In this document: piece after piece, positions 57,151 to 64,000 of the stretch | How the letters are laid out: every line of letters begins with the position of its first letter | Position numbering within the stretch: the stretch's first letter is position 1 | Assembly (NCBI GenBank): GCA_026119935.1 | Contig: JALRMH010000003.1 | Coordinates: 248,001 to 312,000 of the forward strand | Reading direction: 5' to 3' | DNA: 64,000 nt | Source: Endothia cerciana | Taxonomy: Eukaryota > Ascomycota > Sordariomycetes > Diaporthales > Cryphonectriaceae | Position numbers and translations under genes: made by a program | Notes under the pieces: generated by a model | Databases searched by the model: none | What the model saw: only the letters and a program-made list of their open reading frames with translations | Told to the model about the DNA's origin: nothing

Positions 57151-60100
57151 TTACCTCTTCCGCGACTTCTTCTTCTTGTTGCCACGCTCCTCCTCCTCAG
57201 GACCGCCCTCACGATCACGCTTCTTAGCCTTGCGCTCTAGTTCATCCCAGTCTTCTCCCTCGTCGTCATCGCTCACGTCCTCGTCACTAGCTTCTGCAGA
57301 CGCGTTGGAATCAAAGTCGGAGTCCTCTTCACTGGACTCGGACGCTTCCTCAAGCTCGCTCTCGCTGATCTCGAAGTTGCTCTCGGCCTCCTCTTCCTCG
57401 GAGCCGCCCTCGGCGTCAGACTCATCCTGCAGGAAGGACCAGCCACCGTCCGCAAAGAACGCATGAGGATCAGTAGTCACCGTCTTCATGATGGTGGGCC
57501 AGTTGAGGTTGAGGGGGCCCTCGGAGTAGGAAAGATCTGAGGAGTCAAGGAAGTCCTTGACATCCTCCAGCGACTCCACCGGGATTGTGTTGATGTGGTA
57601 TGGCGGGCGGCTGAAGTCCTTGAACACGAAGACGAGATCGAAGTTCTTGAGACCGAATTGGACACGCTCAAGGTGCGCCACTTCGATGTCCTCAAGAGTG
57701 ATAACCATGAAAGGAGGCTCCGTGAGCTGGATCAGGCACTCCGTAGTGGGTTGTATGTAGACATTGCTGCGGAAGGGAACACCGAAGAAACCGAGGTCCC
57801 GGATTGGCATGTCCACCTCGATCTGCTCATTGCGACCAGCCTCGGCGATCTTTTCGGCGAAGGCCTTGAACAGGCGGTCGAGCTCGCCTCGTCGACGACG
57901 CTCCTCCTGCTCCTGCTCGAATTCGTCTTCGTCACCATAGCGGTACTTCCGCTTTCGGTTGCCAGTTTCGTCAAACTGTATGTCAGTGGCCTCCCTGTAG
58001 AACTGGACGTCCTTGGTCTTCTTCTTGTTGCCGACAATGATCGGGTCCTTGAGATGAATATGGATAATAACAATGAGTTCATTCTGACAAGGCTGGAAGA
58101 ACAGGTGGCGAACGTTGGAGAAGAGAACGTCCACTCTCTGGTGCGGGTTGAGCGGTGACTGGTACCGGATACCATTTTGGTGGATCTCGACCTTGCCTGG
58201 AACGCGCTTGCCCTCCATCGCCGGCCGTAAGAAGACATTATCCAAAACGGCGGGGCGACGGTCTTTGAACCTGAGGTTAGCCTTGTCCGATGAAGAGAGG
58301 GAAACGTCAACTTACTTCGAATCTCGACAAGCTTGTCCTGCTCGACGACATCCTCCATGTCCTTCTTCTCCTGCTCCTTCTTGACAGCATCTCGCTTCAT
58401 GTTGCCAATTTGGTTCGCGATCTCGGTGTACCGGTCACCGTCCATCGATCGGAATGTAAGACTTCTGACGAAATGAGCAGATGCATCTTCGAAGGGCTGC
58501 TCGTCCTTACGACCAACACCCTGGCCCGGGGACAGGAAGTTGATTCGAAGGTACGACCACTCGCCCTCGTCGCTCTTGCTGGCATTCTTGATCGTATTGA
58601 TGTGGTATGGGACGGGGCGACCCATGACGGGAAGGATGATGGTGGAGTTCTTGATATCAACGGCAATGCCCATGTCGCGGACCTTAGAAGGCAACTGATT
58701 GTCACGCTTGTACGACTCAAAGCGCTTGAACTTCTTGACCTCGGTGCCGTTCTGGCCGCCGGTAGATTCGGTGAAGCGAGCGAGACCCTGCTTTTGCTTC
58801 TTCTCCGCCAACTCCTTCTGGTGAGCCTTGCGCCTCTGCTCGGCCTCCTCACTCTTCTCCTGTTGACCACGACCAGACCGCAACCGAGAAGTGGTTATGT
58901 TCTTGGTAGCGACAGCGCCAACTTTGGAATCCTTCTTCTCCTTCTTCGGAGCCGGCTGCGCCTCCTCGTCATCCTTGAAGAAGAACGAGGTCTGGTCAGG
59001 ATCAGTGGCAGCCTCACCAGTGAAGTTGATTGTGCCTTCCGAGGTGACCCGGATAGTGTCAGTCACGATCAGCGAGTACACTTTGCTGTTCTTGTCTTGA
59101 GGCTGAGGGTTCTCGAGATCGGCGAAGCCAGTTGAGATGCAAAGAGTCATCCCATCCTTCAGCGTGCGCGTGTTCTTGGCGTTGAGAAGAAGAGTCGGGT
59201 CCTTGTTCTCCAGGCCGATGCCGTAGCCGACGTTCTTCAAGAAGTGCTTCTCGAACTCCGGCTTCTTGGATTTGACGTAGCTGAGAGCCTTCTGGTAGAC
59301 GTCCTTGGCAACAGCGCCATCCCGGATCTCCTTCAGGACCAGATTGTGCACGGAGAGGAGGAACTTGTAGTTGGACTCCTGTGTCTTGTTCGGGTCCACC
59401 ATGTAAGTGCGCGCAATGTTGGAGCTGTATGACTTATATCGCAGCCCCATGCCAGCAACAATTACACCCGGGTGCAGATTGTCCTCGCTCGGCTCGGCCT
59501 GCATCTTCAGGTCGAACTTGCCGCCACTGTAGACAGCCGGGCCCACGATCCAGTCGAGCTGTTGAGCGTCGAAGTCGCTGGGAAGCTTCTGCCCGCTGGG
59601 CAGCTTGACATTCTTCCAGAACTTCTCGTCATCGATCTTGTTGTCGACCTTGTCGGCGAGGACGCGGTGCTTGACCTTCTTCTCCTGGTCAAAAGTGCCA
59701 AGGATCTCCTCAAGGAGGAACGAGTGCGTGAGGGCGACGCAGGCCTTGGAAGAGGTTCTCATGGCGCGGAGCTCGGCCTCGTCCTTGGCAGCGAAGCAGG
59801 CAGAGGACAGGGCCAACGCCACGTCCACCTCTTCCGCATCCTTGCACTGCTCGGCGAAGACCTTCTTCCACTCGTCGATGAAGGGACCCCGGGAGGTATC
59901 TTTGGTCAGGACACCAACTTTCTTCTGTTCGCCGATAGCTATCAGCAAAAGACCAGTGTGACGGGGCGGAGGGTATGACTCACGCCCGCGTTATTGACGA
60001 TGTCTGCCATCTTGACAAAGAGCTTCTCGTTCTCGGCAGCGTCCTTGCCGCGGACCAGGACCTCGACAGGGAATCTCTCGGTCTTGATCTGGTCGAGGTA

Positions 60101-60508
60101 TTTGGCTGTCTCTCATATGTCAGTCTCGGATGGTTGGCTATTTGTTGAAGGTATGAGGTTACGCACCTTTCTTGGCGGTCGTGATGATGTAGAGGGTGTC
60201 GAGGGTGAATAGCATCATCGTGGTGGGGAATTCGTAGCCTAGCAGCCAGAACTGTTGACGGTCGCGACGTTAGCCTCTGCGCACGACCTCCCCACGAGGA
60301 CAGGCAACGAAGGGCGCGTGATACGTACGTGCATGGCATTGTTCTTGTTGAAGTTTTGCACCTCCTCGACCTTGCCCATCATAAGGACGATGGAGGAGGC
60401 GCCCCCAAAGAGAACGTCGCCCGAGCGTTTGTCGGCCTTCCAGGCATTGATGAGGTGGGAGATGCGCTCCTGGAAGAGCTTGCCATCGATCTTGATTGCG
60501 TCCGCCAT
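57151..60508 (-). CDS. SPT16: FACT complex subunit Spt16
   Basis: Five exons (60508-60329, 60251-60167, 60105-59984, 59924-58316, 58262-57151) encode 1035 residues, the usual size. With Pob3, Spt16 forms FACT, the histone H2A-H2B/H3-H4 chaperone that lets polymerases pass nucleosomes. Residues 1-180 form the N-lobe (IDGKLFQERISHLINAWK, NNAMHFWLLGYEFPTTMMLF). About 180-440 are the catalytically dead M24-peptidase-like domain (GMGLRYKSYSSNIARTYMVD, GYGIGLENKD). About 530-690 hold the dimerisation region (GRPVPYHINTIKNASKSDEGEW, FVRSLTFRS). About 690-940 form the tandem PH-like middle domain (RPAVLDNVFLRPAMEGKRVPG, FFQPCQNELIVIIHIHLKDPI, VYIQPTTECLIQLTEPPFMVITL). The C terminus is a long Asp/Glu tail ending in basic KKKKSRKR. 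Introns 3 and 4 both skip the first AG after the branch point. Confidence 0.97.
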
Positions 60509-61287
60509 GACGGCGACTCGCAGATGACGATATCGCGATGACTGCGGCGACGGAGAATCGATGAGCAGCAAGAGGTGCTGCGATGGTGCAGAGGAGAAAA
60601 CCGCAGGCGGCTGTGGATTTGGACGGTGATGCAAGTGATGGAAGGTCGGGAGGAGACTTTGGAGAAGGTCGCCAATACCGATGCCGCCTTGCCGCTAAAG
60701 TGTTAGTGGGTCCCTGTGGTCGCGACGCGTTCTGGCGTCCACTCTGCCTCAGCCGTGTCAGAACTCAAATTGCTGCCACCTGCAGAAGCAGCAAAAAGTG
60801 ATGCCTCAGGCCCCCAGACTGGTGACGTCTCGAGTCACTGACCCCAACGGCGCCAGGGTACAGTGGAGATCTGTGCATTGGCTTTGAGAACCGTATGAAG
60901 GGGAAGCAGCAACAACTGTAGCGAGCTCCTGCAGGTATGAAAGGAGAAACAGGACAGCCATGTTGGTTGCCAGGCGGCGGCGTCTGCGCTGCTGCCGCCT
61001 CTTTTCGATTTTCGGGGGTTTATACGACGGATTCCAGCAGGTACCAGAGCATATCTGAGTTGTTGCTCGTCGATAATGCTGTGGCAACAACAAACTGAAT
61101 ATTTTGAAAGTGCAAGCCGTGGGCTGTTTTTTTTGGAGGGGGGGGGGGGTAGAGTGTGTAGTGTAACTAGCCTGCATGGAAGTGAGCTTATCTCGACAGT
61201 AGATGTTTTGGTGGTATCTCCCCTGGCGGGCCCCTTGGCCTCGCCTTGCAAGATACATGGACATGTCCAAAGTCCAAACATACCCAT
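60509..61287. other. Spt16 promoter and 3' side of the TMEM19-like gene
   Basis: 780 bp, with a run of 12 G at 61138-61149 (just after a T-rich tract). No gene is supported. Confidence 0.65.
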
Positions 61288-62524
61288 TCATTCCTTCTGC
61301 AGTTCTTCCAGAGAGACGCCCCAATACCAAGCTGCAACAAGCATCGCTCCCAAGCTCATCGTAAAAGCCATCACAAAGTTGACATCGTTATTGTCCAGGA
61401 CATCCCACCCAGACTCAGCCACCCTCGTAGGCCTTTCGTCCCCAAAGCTTGCCCTGCGATGCTTGTTCTTTGCATCATACTTGCTCCTGACCTCGCCCTC
61501 ACCTTGATCGACTGCAGAGCCCGCCTTCTCATCCGCCTTCTGACCCTGCCCGCCAGGTGTGGCAGCTTTACGCTCTTCAGGCTTGCTGCCCTGCCCAGGT
61601 GCTGCCGAAACAAGCACCCTCTCACCGCCCTCGCCCTCCACAATCTTCCCTGTTCTGACATCCCGCACACTCCTCTGGAAGATGCCGCCCAGGAAGGAGT
61701 CCAGCACGCTGCCCAAAAAGCCCCACACCGTCAGGCCCGTCATGAAGATCCGGTACTGCCCTTGCGTCCAGGGCTCGCCGCCGCCTAGTCTCCCGGCTGT
61801 CTGTTGACTACAGAAGGGGACAAAGAGCATGGATGTGGTAACGATGATCATGCTCCCCAAGAAGCCCGCCGCAAGACCCGTCAGCGTCACGCCGCCGTTC
61901 GTGCCCGGCGGGACCTTCCGCAGCGTGAGGGAGGTGATAAGCCGGGGCGGACCCCGGGCAAGGATCCCGAGCTCGGAGCTGAACGTATCGGCCGTCACGG
62001 CAGCGTAGTTCGCGATGATGCCCACGACGAGCAGGTCGCCGCCCCAGGAGAAGCAGAGAGAGGGGTGATCTTGGTAGGTAGTTGCGGCCTGCAGGGGAGA
62101 ATGGGAGGCCGCGCGTTGCCGGAGTTGATAAGCGTGCACGACGGAGAGGATGGAGGCGACGAGGGAGTTGGCGAAGACTATGTGAGGGAAGAGCAGTCAG
62201 CGTCTACTACCGGGGGGGGGGGGGCGGGGTTCATGGTGGTGTCTGGTGCAAGGTACCTTGCACATGTGTCCGTGGCCCCTCGCCTCCGGATGAGCCTTTC
62301 GAGGCGATCGTCAGCTTTGCCTTGACATCTTCCTTGATGTGCGTCACGCGCGTGCCGGCCAGGAAGAAGACACAGAGGAGCACGAAGGGGAGGTTCCAAG
62401 GGTGGTAGGCGTGGGCGATCCCGGTGAGCGTCGCCGCGATCAGACCTCCCGTCGTCAACGAGTTCCTCGAGTAGGCACGGTAGATCAACAGTCCAAGGGC
62501 CGGGGCTGCGATGATGGGCTTCAT
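61288..62524 (-). CDS. TMEM19/DUF92 integral membrane protein
   Basis: Two exons, 62524-62257 and 62177-61288, encode 385 residues. The start MKPIIAAPALGLLIYRAYSRNSLT fits the family; an in-frame ATG at 62557 would add 11 residues. The protein has several helices (LPFVLLCVFFLAGTRVTH, VFANSLVASILSVVHAY, LLVVGIIANYAAVTADTFSSELG, LAAGFLGSMIIVTTSMLFV). The conserved DUF92 patch is ADTFSSELGILARGPPRLIT followed by VPPGTNGGVTLTGLAAG. The family is related to bacterial and plant VTE6-type phytyl-phosphate kinases, although the human and fungal members are of unknown function. A lineage-specific hydrophilic loop of about 90 residues (rich in Gly/Glu/Lys) separates the penultimate and last helices. 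The intron has a coding-strand C13 run. Confidence 0.9.
62212..62224 (-). repeat. poly(C) tract in the TMEM19-like gene intron
   Basis: Thirteen G on the plus strand (C on the coding strand), near the centre of the 79-nt intron. Confidence 0.65.
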
Positions 62525-63815
62525 GATGCGGAGCGCCTGCTGTATTGGAGGTCCCAAAGCCTGACGGTCACCAGAGTGTACTCAAGATCCAAGGTCGCGG
62601 CACGTTAACATGGAGCGCATGGGTGATCAAAAGTGACCAGACCCGGCCGAGAAGCTTACAGGACAACAAAGAAGCTGTCGCAGCGGTTCACTACCTTCTA
62701 AGCAGGTACGTAACGACCGGCAAGCTCTGGCGCTGCGGGGCTGCAACCCCGATCCCTGTCAGCCGGCCTCAAACCTCCGTCCGACCTTATCTTGAGAATC
62801 TGGCCGAATATAATTAACAGTAGCAGGACAAGACGGCAGCCCAAGGCACATCAACACATGGCGGGATGTGACATGTTACGACTACGTGGTATGTAGCATG
62901 TCCTCTAAACCTGTAGCAGCGTCGAGGCAAAACACTGTTTGCGCCGGGGCTTGGTGCACTGCGAGCCTGTCAACGCGGTTCTCCGTAGCACGAGGACAGA
63001 TACCTAGGCTATTCGCACCTCTGAGTAGATACGTCAAGCAGCCAATGAATACGGCTCGCCCAGGCTCGCAAGCTGCTGCAACGGCCAGGACTGTTCCCAT
63101 AGTCTGTCCGCGGGAGCTGTCTAGCTTTCATGTCCCCTTGACAGATCTGTCATCGTCCGAGGATCTTGGCCCGAGAAGCCCTTCCAATGACATTTCAAAG
63201 GCATTGTCTAGCCGCCCGGCGAGCTTAACCGTAAGCGCCGGACGGATATCAAGACCTCACCCCTGCAGCCTCCCAAGGCCCACCACTCAACCATCGAGGC
63301 ACCCATTGGACCACTCCGGCGTTCATGGAGCTGAATTTAGCACATTGGCGAGGTCCGGTGCACCCAGGACAACGGCACGGTGTACAGTGGTCGTCAGCCT
63401 GCAACGTCGAAAGGGGCTGCGAGGCGCCGCATGGCGACAGGGGAGGCTGCGCGGCTTGCTTCGACCAGGTCCCGGCTTCATCTATGCTGCTGTCGCTCTT
63501 CTCCTTCTCTGGCTCCCAATCTCCTCGTCAACTTCACAAGATATTGCACGAGACTCGGCGTAGAGACCAGAGCATATTGCGCAGGTTGGTAGCACGGCAG
63601 GACAGTATCAGCCAATATCGACAATTTGGCCACCCCGGACTGGCCAAGGATCCACGGTGAGTGCGGGGCAGATCACCACACTCAGCTGCGGCGTAACAGG
63701 CGAGCATACCACAGCTGACACCTCCTGAGGCCCTCACACCCGGCCTGTACCAGCTCTCGGGCAACATTGAGGCCGGCTGCCGTCGCCATCGCCATCGCCA
63801 TCTCACATTCACAGC
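62525..63815. other. divergent promoter region, no gene seen
   Basis: 1.3 kb between the TMEM19-like gene and the partial gene at the window end. Frames of up to 231 codons occur but lack motifs. Just before the start codon at 63816 there is a (GCCATC)n stretch (63779-63802). Confidence 0.55.
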
Positions 63816-64000
63816 ATGAGTTCGCAATACTATCCCCGTGAGTACCCCCCCGAATGTCCCACCTCGCGAGCACTCACTGATCATGTCTCAGCACCGCCGA
63901 CTACGGCGCAGAAGAGCTATCCACCACCACCAATGTCCGCACCAGCTCACCAGACCTCCTTCGGGCCCATACGGGGTGGACCAACCTCACCTCCGGCAGG
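63816..64000 (+). CDS. partial proline-rich protein, N terminus only
   Basis: Exon 1 is 63816-63837 (MSSQYYP plus one base), with donor GTGAGT; exon 2 starts at 63892 after TCTCAG and runs off the window. The junction gives a continuous Pro-rich start (about 45 residues, with PPPP runs, SYPPPPMSAP and FGPIRGGPTSPP). Start and splice signals are good. The family cannot be named from this short, disordered part. Confidence 0.6.
   Translation, partial: MSSQYYPREYPPECPTSRALTDHVSAPPTTAQKSYPPPPMSAPAHQTSFGPIRGGPTSPPA

Noticed and set aside
58290..59135. 281-codon plus-strand reading frame rich in Leu
   Set aside because: Antisense shadow of Spt16; the Leu runs reflect Lys/Glu/Gln codons on the real strand.
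62868..63563. 231-codon plus-strand frame before the last partial gene
   Set aside because: No motif, mixed composition, and other frames across the same stretch are also open; no splice support.
1..64000. Secondary-metabolite cluster or transposon
   Set aside because: No polyketide synthase, peptide synthetase, terpene cyclase, cytochrome P450, transposase or reverse transcriptase signature was found. The single FAD oxidase-like gene is not enough.

Overview
The window comes from a filamentous ascomycete, most likely a Sordariomycete. Genes are split by short introns (about 50-110 nt) with GT...CTRAY...AG signals. Coding GC is high. The gene set is typical of such fungi: a HET-domain protein, a PTH11/SAT4-like rhodopsin-fold receptor, a fungal FG nucleoporin with a Ran-binding domain, and a fungal-type Mrc1. 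Exon joins were worked out by hand from splice signals and from agreement with well-known protein families. No transcript evidence was available.

Layout. 1-9 kb: a GC-rich orphan reading frame, an FG/RanBD nucleoporin and an SCP-2 sterol-carrier protein. 9-16 kb is accessory: a frame-broken rhodopsin-fold receptor gene, a single-pass membrane protein with PPxY motifs and a HET-domain gene. 17-37 kb is mostly housekeeping: sterol O-acyltransferase, an SR-type splicing factor, the RNA polymerase III repressor Maf1, the AP-1 sigma adaptin, the glutamate-cysteine ligase modifier subunit, the KEOPS kinase Bud32, a membrane-anchored orphan, a carboxymuconolactone-decarboxylase-like protein and an FAD amine/amino-acid oxidase-like enzyme. 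37-40 kb is gene-poor and locally AT-rich, with at most one small Cys/His-rich protein. 40-52 kb: Mrc1, the SAGA subunit Hfi1/Ada1, gamma-tubulin complex component GCP3/Spc98 (divergent from Hfi1) and a MARVEL-domain membrane protein. 53-57 kb is a decayed accessory block around a broken chymotrypsin-fold-like gene. 57-64 kb: the FACT subunit Spt16, a TMEM19/DUF92 membrane protein and the first exons of a proline-rich protein that runs off the window.

There is no operon logic. The core genes act separately in chromatin and replication (Spt16, Mrc1, Hfi1), transport and lipid metabolism (Nup, AP-1 sigma, SCP-2, sterol acyltransferase), RNA (SR protein, Maf1, Bud32) and redox (GCL modifier subunit, CMD-like, FAD oxidase-like). 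I found no convincing new multi-gene system. The most notable signals are about 18 non-coding poly(dG)/poly(dC) tracts of 10-15 nt, several lying as C-runs inside introns, and a decayed gene whose three motif blocks (TAGHC, DWALLEL, GDSGSW) look like a serine-protease triad but lie in different frames with an internal stop.
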